Assembly: GCF_002289575.1 (NCBI RefSeq)
Contig: NZ_NTGA01000004.1
Coordinates: 62,001-126,000 of the forward strand
DNA length: 64,000 nt
From: Dietzia natronolimnaea
Lineage (GTDB): Bacteria; Actinomycetota; Actinomycetes; Mycobacteriales; Mycobacteriaceae
Direction of reading: 5' to 3'
Shown one piece after another: positions 15,287 to 23,900 of the stretch. The notes beneath the pieces are model-generated. The model ran no database searches. It saw only the letters and a program-made list of their open reading frames with translations, and was not told where the DNA came from. The position numbers and the translations under genes were made by a program. Position 1 is the stretch's first letter; every line of letters starts with the position of its first letter.

Positions 15287-16054
15287 TCAGCGCGGCGCCA
15301 TGCGCAGCGCGCCGTCCATGCGGAAGCTCTCGCCGTTGAGGTAGTCCTGGTCGACGATCGCGTTCGCCAGCTTGGCGTAGTCCGAGGGGCGGCCGAGCCG
15401 CGAGGGGAACGGGATGGAGGCCTCGAGGGTCTTCTGGAACTCCTCGGTCAGGCCCCGCAGCATCGGGGTCTCGATGGTGCCCGGCGCGATGGTGTTGACC
15501 CGGATACCGAACTGGGCGAGGTCGCGGGCTGCACAGATGCCCATCGAGTACACGCCGCCCTTGGACGCGGCGTAGGCGATCTGGCCCACCTGGCCCTCGT
15601 ACGCGGCGACGGAGGCGGTGTTGATGATCACGCCGCGCTGGCCGTCCTCGTCCACGGTGTCCTGGGTGGACATCGCCTCGGCGGCGAGCCGCAGCACGTT
15701 GAACGTGCCGACGAGGTTGACCGAGATGCAGGTCTGGAACAGGTCCAGGGCGTGCACGCCCTTCTTGGAGACGATGCGGGCGGCCGGGGCGATGCCCGCG
15801 CAGTTGACCACGACGCGCAGTGGGGCGGCCTCGGTGGCCTTGGCGATGGCGGCCTTGACGTCGTCCTCGCTGGTGACGTCGGCGGCGAGGAGGGTGATCC
15901 CCTCATCGATGCCCTGCTCGACGGCCTTGTCGATGGACTGCTGCAGGTCGAGGCCAAAGACGATCGCCCCCTTCTCGGCGAACGAACGGGCGGTGGCGTT
16001 GCCCAGGCCGGAGGCGGCGCCGGTGACGATGACGGAAGCACCCTTGATGTCCAC
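15287..16054 (-). CDS. 3-hydroxyacyl-CoA dehydrogenase, SDR type (HSD17B10-like)
   Basis: A 255-residue SDR that probably oxidises 3-hydroxyacyl-CoA with NAD in fatty acid breakdown. The cofactor motif TGAASGLGNATARSF is at residue 12, with FGLDLQQS favouring NAD; NCAGIAPAARIVSKKG near 85 is typical of type II hydroxyacyl-CoA dehydrogenases, and the catalytic Ser (NTASVAAYEGQ) and YAASKGGV are intact. The C-terminal LNGESFRMDGALRMAPR matches the subfamily. Start GTG 16054 follows GAAAGGA. No other beta-oxidation gene is adjacent. Confidence 0.9.
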   Translation of the reverse strand: MDIKGASVIVTGAASGLGNATARSFAEKGAIVFGLDLQQSIDKAVEQGIDEGITLLAADVTSEDDVKAAIAKATEAAPLRVVVNCAGIAPAARIVSKKGVHALDLFQTCISVNLVGTFNVLRLAAEAMSTQDTVDEDGQRGVIINTASVAAYEGQVGQIAYAASKGGVYSMGICAARDLAQFGIRVNTIAPGTIETPMLRGLTEEFQKTLEASIPFPSRLGRPSDYAKLANAIVDQDYLNGESFRMDGALRMAPR

Positions 16055-16131
16055 GGGCGATGTCCTTTCTCTCTAGGAGGCCAGCACTAGGAGGTGCAAG
16101 CACTTACCGGCCCAGTGTTCCAGAACCGTGA

Positions 16132-18210
16132 TCAGCGCACGTCGAAGGCCGGGCTCTCCCCCCGCACGGGGAAGAGTCGACCGTCGAGACCGCGACCCGA
16201 GGCGGTGTACACCACCCGGTACTCGCCGGCCGGGGTGCCCGGTGGGATGTCCCAGGTGATGAGGGCGTTGGTCACCGTGAGCAGCCCCTCGAACACGATC
16301 ATGGTGGACCAGTCGCCGTCGTCGTGGACCCGGATCCACCGACCGCCGTCCCGGCGCTCCACGGCGAGGTAGGTGGCACCCCGCCGCAGGTCGGAGTTGG
16401 GGTTCGTGCCGCAGAACCGCACCGTGACCCGCTGACCCGTCCGATAGGCGGGCAGGGGAGGGTCCAGCACGTCCCCGAAGTTCCGGAGCGGCGCCGGGGT
16501 GTCGACGAGCGGGTTACCCAGCGGGGAGACGGGGATCTGCCCGGTGAGGTCCCGCTCGGAGGTCCCCGGGTCCAGAGGTGTCCCGGACCGCATCGACCGG
16601 GCGAGATCGGCGGCCACCTGTTGGATGGCGGGCAGTGTCCACGGTCCGAACGCGGTGGCGCCGCCCTCGTAGTTCTGGGCCGAGTACTCCTCCGGGGTCG
16701 TGACGTAGTGCCCGTAGGCGTTGGAGTACCCCTGAACGGTGACGTGGTCCTCGGGGACGGCGAGCTCGGCAGCCAGTGTCCGGCGCAGTCGCAGACCCGC
16801 CACGACGGTCGGTTCGAAACCGAGGCTGAACAGATAGTGCCCGCCCAGCCGGACGAGGTGGAACGGGTAGACGCGCTGGATGGCGTGCGGCACCAGGCCG
16901 ACCGGCAGGAGTATGTCCTTGGCGCCGTGCGCCTCCCGCAGCCAGGCGGGGATCACGACCTCGGAGACGGCTCTGACCGCGGGGTTCCCACCCCGGTCCC
17001 CTTCGGTGAAGGGCAGCTCCTCCGCGCCCCCTCCGTCCTCCTGGCTGCCGGCGGCGAACGCCGCGCCGAGTGCTGCGACTGCGGTTCGATGTGTGCGACC
17101 GTCCCCGGTGAACTCCGGCCGCACGTCGACCATCGACATATCGACCCATTGGTGACGGACGTCGATGCCGCCCCCGAGCGGGCGGACGTTCCGGCCCACC
17201 TGGTCGCGGGCGGCGGCGAACTGCCGTTCACCGTTGATACGGGTGTTGAGCCACTCGTCCGGAGTCGGCCCCCGCCCGGGCTGGAGGTCGAGGTTGGGGC
17301 TCACGTCGCCGGGGTTCGTCTGGGCGAACGCGGTCACCAGGGCCGGGGTTCCTCCGGCCAGATAGTCCTGCCCCGCGGCCTCGCGCTCCCAGAACCAGGC
17401 GGCGTACCCCTTGTTGTCTGACGAGGAGAGTCTGTTGGACGTGGTCATGGAGGTGGCGTGTGAGGCGAACCAGTTGATCACCCCGACCAGACTCCCGTCC
17501 CGGGTGACCTGCAGAGACTGCGACCGGGGGTCGATTCCGGTGGGGAACTGGGCACGCTCCTCGGCGGGGTCCCGCTCGAACGACCCGCGGGAGCGGTTGA
17601 CGCCGGCGTCGTGCAGGTGGCCCGTCGTGACCCCGACGCTGGACGGCGCGAGGTCGTGATGCGCCATGCGGACCGCGTCGACTATCCCTGCGCAGTTGGC
17701 GTCGAAGGTGACGGGCCGGAACCCGAGCATCGAGAGGTCGACCATGGGGTGACCCGACGTCCCACCGGGGGCGGAATGGGTGTGTGTGGCCGTGATGACC
17801 ACATTTCCCTCGTGGTAGGTGTCGCCGAACTCGGCGGCGAGGCGTCGGAGGACCTCCTGCTGGATGGACTGGAAGACCAGCCCGATCTCGGCGGTGACGT
17901 GGAGGAACCTGGGAGACGACGGCGAGTCGGCAAAGATGAACGCACGTGCTCGCTGACGCAGGTGCAGCCCCACGGAGTGCTGCTCGGTGTCGGCGTAACC
18001 GTTCATCCCCGCCCCGAGGGACTCCCCGGTCATGTCGCCGATGCCCCGGCCCACGTACATCCGGGTGGCCTGCGCGGAGGCGACCGCGGGGAGGACGGAG
18101 TGGAGGGCGACGACCCCCCCGAGGGCCGCGGCCCCGCCGAGGACGGTGCGGCGCCCGACCCCGTGGTGCTGTTCCCCGTTGCGCATGGAGACGTGGCGTG
18201 ACATCGACAT
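16132..18210 (-). CDS. secreted neutral ceramidase
   Basis: A 692-residue hydrolase that splits ceramide into sphingoid base and fatty acid at neutral pH. A twin-arginine-like signal (VGRRTVLGGAAALGG, about 18-33) and an Ala-x-Ala end near 46 indicate export. The zinc-site motif ATHTHSAPGGTSGH lies near residue 140, and NPGDVSPN near 297 carries the nucleophilic serine seen in Pseudomonas neutral ceramidase; VQGYSNAYGHYVTTPEEY near 482 is also diagnostic. The C-terminal Ig-like domain (FDVR end) is typical. It stands alone between unrelated genes; since bacteria of this group rarely make sphingolipids, host or environmental ceramide is the likely substrate. Confidence 0.9.
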   Translation of the reverse strand: MSMSRHVSMRNGEQHHGVGRRTVLGGAAALGGVVALHSVLPAVASAQATRMYVGRGIGDMTGESLGAGMNGYADTEQHSVGLHLRQRARAFIFADSPSSPRFLHVTAEIGLVFQSIQQEVLRRLAAEFGDTYHEGNVVITATHTHSAPGGTSGHPMVDLSMLGFRPVTFDANCAGIVDAVRMAHHDLAPSSVGVTTGHLHDAGVNRSRGSFERDPAEERAQFPTGIDPRSQSLQVTRDGSLVGVINWFASHATSMTTSNRLSSSDNKGYAAWFWEREAAGQDYLAGGTPALVTAFAQTNPGDVSPNLDLQPGRGPTPDEWLNTRINGERQFAAARDQVGRNVRPLGGGIDVRHQWVDMSMVDVRPEFTGDGRTHRTAVAALGAAFAAGSQEDGGGAEELPFTEGDRGGNPAVRAVSEVVIPAWLREAHGAKDILLPVGLVPHAIQRVYPFHLVRLGGHYLFSLGFEPTVVAGLRLRRTLAAELAVPEDHVTVQGYSNAYGHYVTTPEEYSAQNYEGGATAFGPWTLPAIQQVAADLARSMRSGTPLDPGTSERDLTGQIPVSPLGNPLVDTPAPLRNFGDVLDPPLPAYRTGQRVTVRFCGTNPNSDLRRGATYLAVERRDGGRWIRVHDDGDWSTMIVFEGLLTVTNALITWDIPPGTPAGEYRVVYTASGRGLDGRLFPVRGESPAFDVR

Positions 18211-18313
18211 CGGGCTCCCGGGTCCGCGGTGTGCAGGTGACGTTGGTCACCTCTAGTGCGGTCAGACTACCCAACTGGACACTTGACCGGAACTTCGGTC
18301 CGGGTGAACGGGA

Positions 18314-18345
18314 ACGGGCCCCCGCGCACCTGCGCGGAGGCCCGT
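18314..18345. terminator. hairpin terminator of sodA
   Basis: Arms of 14 bases at 18314-18327 and 18332-18345 pair except for one C-A mismatch and enclose a four-base loop (ACCT). It starts 17 bp beyond the sodA stop on the minus strand. No T run follows. Confidence 0.7.
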
Positions 18346-18361
18346 CACTCGGGACGTGTGG

Positions 18362-18964
18362 TCAGCTCTTGGCGGCGGCGTAGCGCTCCGCGACGTCCGC
18401 CCAGTTCACGACGTTCCACCAGGCCTTGACGTAATCCGGCTTGACGTTCTTGTACTGGAGGTAGAAGGCGTGCTCCCACATGTCCAGCATGAGCAGCGGG
18501 GTCATGTTGATCGAGATGTTGCCCTGCTGGTCGGTCAGCTGCTGGATGATCAGGCGCTGGCCGATGTGATCCCATCCCAGGACCGCCCAGCCGGAACCCT
18601 GCAGGGTGGTGGCGGCGGCGTTGAAGTGGGCCTGGAACTTGTCGAAGGACCCGAACTCGGCGTCGATCGCGGAGGCCAGCTCGCCCTCGGGCTTGTCGCC
18701 ACCGTCGGGCGACATGTTCTGCCAGAACACCGAGTGGTTGGTGTGGCCACCGAGGTGGAAGGCGAGGTTCTTGCTGAGCAGCGGGGCCTTGGTGGAGATG
18801 GTGCCGTCCTCGCGCGCCGCGGCCAACTGCTCGAGCGCGTCGTTGGCGCCCTTGACATAGGTGGCGTGGTGCTTGGAGTGGTGCAGCTCCATGATCTCGG
18901 CGGAGATGTGCGGCTCCAGCGCGCCGTAGTCGTAGGCGAGGTCGGGAAGAACGTACTCGGCCAT
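18362..18964 (-). CDS. sodA: superoxide dismutase, Mn/Fe family, Mn-type residues
   Basis: A 200-residue superoxide dismutase converting superoxide to peroxide and oxygen. Metal ligands are His28 (LHHSKHH), His77 ([10 protein letters not shown]), Asp161 and His165 ([12 protein letters not shown]). The outer-sphere residue near position 146 reads DQQGN, giving the Gln typical of Mn enzymes, where mycobacterial Fe-SodA has His. There is no signal peptide, although some relatives are exported without one. ATG 18964 follows GAGAGGAC; in-frame upstream codons lack a ribosome site. It is divergent from the NUDIX gene. Confidence 0.95.
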   Translation of the reverse strand: MAEYVLPDLAYDYGALEPHISAEIMELHHSKHHATYVKGANDALEQLAAAREDGTISTKAPLLSKNLAFHLGGHTNHSVFWQNMSPDGGDKPEGELASAIDAEFGSFDKFQAHFNAAATTLQGSGWAVLGWDHIGQRLIIQQLTDQQGNISINMTPLLMLDMWEHAFYLQYKNVKPDYVKAWWNVVNWADVAERYAAAKS

Positions 18965-19124
18965 AGTGGTGAGTCCTCTCAGTTGGGTGACGGGCCGCGC
19001 GTGGGTCCGGCCCATGGCGCCCGTCACGACGTCCGGTTCCCACCATAGTGATCGCGCACCGGTGGTGTCGTCCACCGGCGGAGGAGCCGGGCGATCCATC
19101 GCCCCACCTGCCATGATCAAGGGC

Positions 19125-19619
19125 GTGGATCATTCTGATTCGACCTCTGTCCGCGTCATCACGGTCTCCGCGGTGGTGGTGACCCGTCCGGACGGGGCGG
19201 TGGTGACCGTGCGCAAGAAGGGCACGGACCGTTTCATGCTCCCCGGGGGCAAGTGGGAACCGGGCGAGGCCCCGCTGGACTGCGCGGTCCGCGAGCTCGG
19301 AGAGGAACTGGGCGTGTCTCTCGCCCCGGAACGGCTGACCCCGCTCGGACGCTTCGACACCGCGACGGCGAACGAGCCCGGGTTCCGACTGGTCTCCGAA
19401 GTGTTCGCCGCGGAGACCGACGTGCGTGTGGAGCCCCGGGCGGAGATCGCCGAGGCGCGCTGGTTGACGACCACCGAGCTGCGGGCCCTGGCGGAGCTGC
19501 CGGAGGACGAGTGTGCGCCGTGGGCCCCGCTCCTGGTCAGGGTGGTCCGCGAGGGATCGTGGTGGCGGAGGTACCGCGGGTCAGAGTGCGACGATCGCGA
19601 CGAGTGCGAGGAGCAGTAG
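19125..19619 (+). CDS. NUDIX hydrolase
   Basis: A 164-residue hydrolase of nucleoside diphosphate-linked compounds, possibly clearing oxidised nucleotides. The complete NUDIX box is seen from [10 protein letters not shown] to RELGEELGV (about residues 41-64), with strand [14 protein letters not shown] after it. I chose GTG 19125, seven bases after CATGAT, on the leaderless pattern used by its neighbours; ATG 19113 is the alternative and adds four residues. The 3' end overlaps the convergent small gene at 19581 by 39 bp, and the last 14 residues are low-complexity acidic. Confidence 0.85.
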   Translation: MDHSDSTSVRVITVSAVVVTRPDGAVVTVRKKGTDRFMLPGGKWEPGEAPLDCAVRELGEELGVSLAPERLTPLGRFDTATANEPGFRLVSEVFAAETDVRVEPRAEIAEARWLTTTELRALAELPEDECAPWAPLLVRVVREGSWWRRYRGSECDDRDECEEQ

Positions 19620-19754
19620 GGCGGCGGTCACCACGGTGACGGCGATGTTCCGGTGGCTGACGTGATCACTGCATCCTGACCCTTCGAAGGGCTGAGACGA
19701 GCCACGGTCCAGGATGTCGCGCAGTTGCTGTGCGGCGGGCTTTGAAGCGGTCAC
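19581..19754 (-). CDS. small tail-anchored membrane protein
   Basis: A 57-residue hypothetical protein: a soluble N-terminal part with QQLRDILDRGSS and one membrane segment at the C-terminus ([17 protein letters not shown]). GTG 19754 is preferred because GGGGAG lies six bases upstream; an upstream in-frame GTG at 19814 would add 20 residues. Its 3' end overlaps that of the NUDIX gene. Coding reality rests on the ribosome site and the clean membrane anchor only. Confidence 0.5.
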   Translation of the reverse strand: MTASKPAAQQLRDILDRGSSQPFEGSGCSDHVSHRNIAVTVVTAALLLLALVAIVAL

Positions 19755-19858
19755 GTCGAGCTCCCCACTGGTCGATCTGCCGCCCACCCTAGCGCGATCT
19801 ATGGTGTTCGTCACATCACGTCCGGATCACGTCGCTCTCCCGGGGTTACCCTGGCTTC

Positions 19859-20536
19859 ATGGGATGGCTACAGGACGCGATACGACACTCGACGATGCGG
19901 ACCGCGACCGAGGTGATCGACGCGGACTCGGCACTGCCGGGCAGGCCCGACCCGGTTGCGGTGGCGCCGACCAACATCGTCACCGGCAACCCGATGGTGC
20001 CCCCGTTCCCCGAGGGGCACGAGTCGATCGTGCTGGGGATGGGGTGCTTCTGGGGGGCGGAGAAGATCCTCTGGCAGCTCGAGGGGGTGTGGACCACGGC
20101 CGTAGGGTACGCGGGCGGATGGACCCCCAATCCCACTTACGAGGAGACCTGCACGGGCGCGACGGGTCACACCGAGGCCGTTCTCGTGGTGTTCGATCCC
20201 GAGGTGCTGCCCGTCGAACGACTGCTCGCCACGTTCTTCGAGTGGCACGACCCCACCCAGGGTATGAGGCAGGGCAACGACAGGGGAACCCAGTACCGGT
20301 CCGCCGTGTTCGCGACCACGACCGCTCAGCTGGAGACGGCCCGTCGGTTGGGGGCCGAGTACCAGAAGGAACTCGACGCGGCGGGCTACGGCCCTCTGAC
20401 CACCGAATTCGGGTTGCTCGCTGAGGTCCGGTCCGGCGAGTTCGCCTACGCCGAGGACTACCACCAGCAGTATCTGGTCAAGAACCCCGGTGGATATGAC
20501 TGCCACGTGCGCAGCGGGGTGGCCTGCCCGATCTGA
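19859..20536 (+). CDS. msrA: peptide methionine sulfoxide reductase A
   Basis: A 225-residue enzyme reducing methionine-S-sulfoxide in proteins. The catalytic Cys63 is in MGCFWGAEKILWQLEGV, followed by VGYAGG, YEETCTGATGHTEAV and FFEWHDPTQGMRQGNDRGTQYRS, all diagnostic. The C-terminal YDCHVRSGVACPI supplies resolving cysteines. The N-terminal extension of about 50 residues is as in actinobacterial MsrA. ATG 19859 follows TACCCT (19847-19852) by six bases, so the message is probably leaderless. With sodA it forms an oxidative-defence neighbourhood, not an operon. Confidence 0.95.
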   Translation: MGWLQDAIRHSTMRTATEVIDADSALPGRPDPVAVAPTNIVTGNPMVPPFPEGHESIVLGMGCFWGAEKILWQLEGVWTTAVGYAGGWTPNPTYEETCTGATGHTEAVLVVFDPEVLPVERLLATFFEWHDPTQGMRQGNDRGTQYRSAVFATTTAQLETARRLGAEYQKELDAAGYGPLTTEFGLLAEVRSGEFAYAEDYHQQYLVKNPGGYDCHVRSGVACPI

Positions 20537-20576
20537 GGCCACCGGGGCTCAGGGGCACGCGGAAGGGGACATGCGA

Positions 20577-20614
20577 AAGGGCCCCGCCCGGGAGTGATCC
20601 CGGGCGGGGCCCTT
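20577..20614. terminator. bidirectional hairpin terminator
   Basis: Perfect 17-base arms at 20577-20593 and 20598-20614 (AAGGGCCCCGCCCGGGA and complement) with a GTGA loop. It lies between convergent msrA and the cold-shock gene; the A and T ends give short T runs in both directions. Confidence 0.9.
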
Positions 20615-20650
20615 CACATCGATGCGGCGTCAGATCGCTCTGACGTCAGC

Positions 20651-20854
20651 TCACATCGGGGTGATGTTCTCCGCCTGCAGGCCCTTGGCGCCCTGCGCGA
20701 CGTCGAAGGAGACCTGCTGGTTCTCCTCGAGCGAGCGGTAGCCCGAGCCGTTGATGGCGGAGAAGTGCGCGAAGACGTCGGCGGAGCCGTCGTCGGGGGC
20801 GATGAAGCCGAAGCCCTTGTCGGCGTTGAACCACTTCACGGTGCCGGTAGCCAT
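20651..20854 (-). CDS. cold-shock protein
   Basis: A 67-residue single cold-shock domain that binds single-stranded RNA or DNA as an RNA chaperone. RNP1 (KGFGFI, residues 13-18) and RNP2 (VFAHFSAI, residues 27-34) are intact, and the start [15 protein letters not shown] is canonical. ATG 20854 follows GAAAGGA. A 5' region of more than 100 bases (20855-20990) with AT-rich stretches and CGAGAGAACG-type motifs could be a structured cold-shock leader, as is known for E. coli cspA; that is inference. Confidence 0.95.
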   Translation of the reverse strand: MATGTVKWFNADKGFGFIAPDDGSADVFAHFSAINGSGYRSLEENQQVSFDVAQGAKGLQAENITPM

Positions 20855-21126
20855 AATGGCGTCCTTTCGAGAGTCGATACCCCGCTTGTCGGGGTACCAG
20901 ATGATGCAGCAGAGAGCGTGCTGTGTGTTTCCCTGCGGTGCCGCATCGTTCTCTCGCAAGAACGGTGGATCTACAGAAATACAACGTACGTTTTCAACTA
21001 CTGCGCAGAACCCTACAGCCTGAGAGGCGGTCCGTCACCCCCGCGGGGTGTCCGGCAGGTGAATTCGCCGTTCCACCTCGATTCCTGCCCTCCCGGGCGA
21101 CCCCCCGGGGGGACCACACTGGGCGG
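20855..21126. promoter_or_regulatory. divergent intergenic region between csp and the pyruvate-kinase-like gene
   Basis: These 272 bp must hold the promoters for both genes. The part near 20960-21000 is AT-rich (around AAATACAACGTACGTTTTC, which contains the palindrome AACGTACGTT at 20982-20991). The part from 21030 to 21126 is GC-rich and shows no clear ribosome site before GTG 21127. Confidence 0.45.
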
Positions 21127-22971
21127 GTGTACTCCGATCTGACGAGTGAGCTCGACTCCATCCTGGGCGATCTCGCCCCCGGCCGCGCGGCGAGGGCGCG
21201 GGACGTGGAGTCGGTGGCGCCGACCCACCGCGAGGGCGCCCGGAACCTCGTCGACTACGCGAGCCTGCGCCGACACGACCTCCGGGATCTGCAGGACCGT
21301 CTGCTCGACGTCGGCGTCTCCCCTCTGGTCGGATGCGAGGACGACGTGGAGGCCGCTCTGCGCGCCGCGCGGGCCGCGTTGGCCGCGCTCGGGGGGCAGG
21401 ACCCGACGCGTTTCGCGGACCGTCGGACCACGGCCGAGGCCCGCGCCGCCGGGGACGCGGCGCTGGCGACCCATGCGGAGGCCCTGTTGGGTGCGCCGCG
21501 CCCCGGGAGGTCGGGTCGGGTGATGGTGACGTTGCCCTCGTCGGCCGCCGACGATCCCGGACTCGTCCTGGGCCTGGCCGAACGGGGCATGGGGCTGGCC
21601 CGGATCAACTGCGCCCACGACGACCCGGCGCGGTGGGAGGCGATGATCGCCGGGGTCCGCGCCGCGGAGCGCGCCGTGGGCAGGAGGATCCCGATCTCCA
21701 TGGACCTGGCCGGTCCGAAGCTGCGGACCGGGCCGGTGGCCCTGGGTGCTCCGGTGGGCAGGGCTCGGGTCACCCGGGAACCGGGAGGTGGGGTGGTCGA
21801 GCCCGCGCGACTGTGGTTCACCCGCGACGGTATCGATCCGGCCGGGGCGCCGACGCCGCCCCCGACCCGCGGCCGCCCCCCGCTGTGCGTCCGCGTGGAC
21901 CCACGGTGGCTCGCGGCCCGGACGCCCGGGGACGTGATCGAGGTCCCCGATGCACGGCGGCTCCGCCGACGCTTCACCGTGGTCTCCGTGGATGCCGCTG
22001 GAGTCCTCGCGGAGGGTGATCGCAACGCGTGGGTGCGGGACGGCACGCTGATCGACTGCGACTTCGAGCGCACCAGGGTCCGTGGCATCCCCGCAGTGCC
22101 CCAGCGGATTCGCGTTCACTCCGGGGACCGCATCCTGCTCACCGTGGACATGGAACCGGTGGATCCACCGCGGTCCGGCGCGGAGATCCGACTGGGATGT
22201 GCACTGCCGGCGGTCGTGGAGGCGCTGACGGTGGGTGACCGCGTCCTGTTCGACGACGGGGTGATCTCCGCGGAGGTCATCGAGACCGCCACACCGGGTG
22301 CGACGGACGCCCCCTGGGTCAGGTTGGAGGTGGTGCGCTGTCGGGAGGGCGGCCGCTGGTTGGGGTCGGAGAAGGGGATCAACGTCCCGGGCCTGGAGGT
22401 GGACACCCCCGCGCTCACCGAGGAGGACCGTCGGAGTCTGGGTTTCGCGTCCCGTCACGCCGACCTCGTGGCGGTGTCGTTCGTGCGGACCAGAGGGGAC
22501 GTCGCGGACGCGGTAGAGGCCCTGGCGGCCGCGGTCTCGGAGTCGGGGCGGGAGGTGGGACTTCTCCTCAAGATCGAGACCCGGCAGGCGTACCGGTCGC
22601 TACCGGACCTGCTGCTGGAGGCGATGCGTCACGACCGGATCGGGGTGATGATCGCGCGCGGTGACCTCGCCGTCGAGATGGGTTTCGAGTCGCTCTCCGA
22701 GGTGCCGCGCAACATCACGCTGATGTGCCAGGCGGCCCGTGTCCCGGTCGTCCTGGCGACGCAGGTTCTGGAGTCACTCGCGAAGACCGGCATCCCCTCG
22801 CGCGCGGAGATCTCCGACGCCGGGTCCGCGCAGAGGTCCGAGTGCGTGATGCTCAACAAGGGGCCCTATGTGGCCGAGGCGATCGAGACCCTCGACGCGA
22901 TCCACTCCCGGATGGGCCGGATCCAGCGGAAGGCGCTACCTCTGATGCGCCACGTCGACAGCTGGGGCTGA
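21127..22971 (+). CDS. pyruvate-kinase-like protein with N-terminal extension
   Basis: A 614-residue protein. After about 140 residues unlike pyruvate kinase, the barrel motifs appear: VMVTLPSSAADDP, MGLARINCAHDDPARW, MDLAGPKLRTG, VAVSFVRTRGDV, LLLKIETRQAYRSLPDLL, IARGDLAVEMGFESLSEVP and VVLATQVLESLAKTG with IPSRAEISDAG. A long beta-domain insertion (about 215-390) separates the second and third parts, and the usual C-terminal allosteric domain is missing. The catalytic Lys (KIE), Asp (RGDLAVE) and Thr (ATQ) are conserved, so phosphoenolpyruvate chemistry is plausible but the substrate is uncertain. Start GTG 21127 is the first fitting codon; an upstream extension cannot be excluded. Confidence 0.8.
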   Translation: MYSDLTSELDSILGDLAPGRAARARDVESVAPTHREGARNLVDYASLRRHDLRDLQDRLLDVGVSPLVGCEDDVEAALRAARAALAALGGQDPTRFADRRTTAEARAAGDAALATHAEALLGAPRPGRSGRVMVTLPSSAADDPGLVLGLAERGMGLARINCAHDDPARWEAMIAGVRAAERAVGRRIPISMDLAGPKLRTGPVALGAPVGRARVTREPGGGVVEPARLWFTRDGIDPAGAPTPPPTRGRPPLCVRVDPRWLAARTPGDVIEVPDARRLRRRFTVVSVDAAGVLAEGDRNAWVRDGTLIDCDFERTRVRGIPAVPQRIRVHSGDRILLTVDMEPVDPPRSGAEIRLGCALPAVVEALTVGDRVLFDDGVISAEVIETATPGATDAPWVRLEVVRCREGGRWLGSEKGINVPGLEVDTPALTEEDRRSLGFASRHADLVAVSFVRTRGDVADAVEALAAAVSESGREVGLLLKIETRQAYRSLPDLLLEAMRHDRIGVMIARGDLAVEMGFESLSEVPRNITLMCQAARVPVVLATQVLESLAKTGIPSRAEISDAGSAQRSECVMLNKGPYVAEAIETLDAIHSRMGRIQRKALPLMRHVDSWG

Positions 22972-23054
22972 CCGCCGCCACCGCTACGGCCCCGCCACAG
23001 CTCCGCCCCGGCGGTGTCACCGCGAGCCGCGCGGGCTGTGCCAGCATGGTCGCC

Positions 23055-23897
23055 ATGACCTCACCGCGGCGGACCGGCCAGTGGCGATGGGTCGCGCACC
23101 CGCCGTGGCGCCCGCCCGTGCCGGGGACGAGGCCACCGGAGCCCCGGCACCGTTCCGGGCCGGCGTGGGGGGATCGGACGCCCACCTACCCGGCCACCCC
23201 GAGGTGGGGCCTGCCACTGGTCGCGATCCCGCGTCGGCTCGAGTCCCCCCGACCCGCGGCGCGCCCACGGATCGCCGCGGCCGCCCCCGGGGTCGTCGGA
23301 GTGGCCATGGCGTGGTTCGCCGCGACCGCGGTGGTCCACGCACTCCGATACGCGGTGCTGGCCTGGTACTCCGAGCGCCTCACCCCGTGGTGGGTGGAGG
23401 CCACGACGACCGCGGTCGTGTGGGTGGCGGGCGTGGTGGCCGTCGTCGTCGGGGTGGCGGCGGCCGTCGCGGCGACCGCGTGGCTCGTCGACACCCGTCG
23501 CCGGGTGTTCTCACCCGCCCCGGACCCGCGGAGACGGGCGGGTCTGTGGGTGGGGTGCCTGGTCCCCGTCGTCAACTGGTTCCGGATTCCGGTGTACCTG
23601 GCCGAACTCCGGATGGCCTCCCGCCGCGCTCCCACCCGGTCCGGGCTCGTCCGCTGGTGGGTGGCCGTTGCCGTGAACGGGCTGGCGGTCGCACTCGCGC
23701 TGTGGCGGGGCGCGGGAGAGGGCTCGCAGGCGGCGGCGGACACGGTGCTGCTCACCGCGCTCGCGGCGGCGGCCGCGGTGTGGGCCGCGAGGGAGACCCG
23801 AGCCGTCATGCGGAGTTTCGACGAGCCTCCCCCGCGGTTCACCCACCGGCTTCTCCCGCGGGGGATCGTGAACGCGTCCCCGGCTCGAGAGGAGTGA
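23055..23897 (+). CDS. DUF4328 multi-pass membrane protein
   Basis: A 280-residue membrane protein. A Pro/Arg-rich cytoplasmic N-terminus (1-75) is followed by about five to six membrane segments (near 78-98, 118-145, 168-180, 210-228, 235-255). The signature WLVDTRRRVF...WVGCLVPVVNWFRIPVYLAELRMAS is typical of DUF4328. The function is unknown. ATG 23055 lies seven bases after CAGCAT; ATG 23046 is also in frame. glpQ begins three bases after the stop, so the two are very likely co-transcribed, as for Rv3843c/glpQ1 in M. tuberculosis by my recollection. Confidence 0.82.
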   Translation: MTSPRRTGQWRWVAHPPWRPPVPGTRPPEPRHRSGPAWGDRTPTYPATPRWGLPLVAIPRRLESPRPAARPRIAAAAPGVVGVAMAWFAATAVVHALRYAVLAWYSERLTPWWVEATTTAVVWVAGVVAVVVGVAAAVAATAWLVDTRRRVFSPAPDPRRRAGLWVGCLVPVVNWFRIPVYLAELRMASRRAPTRSGLVRWWVAVAVNGLAVALALWRGAGEGSQAAADTVLLTALAAAAAVWAARETRAVMRSFDEPPPRFTHRLLPRGIVNASPAREE

Positions 23898-23900
23898 GAC

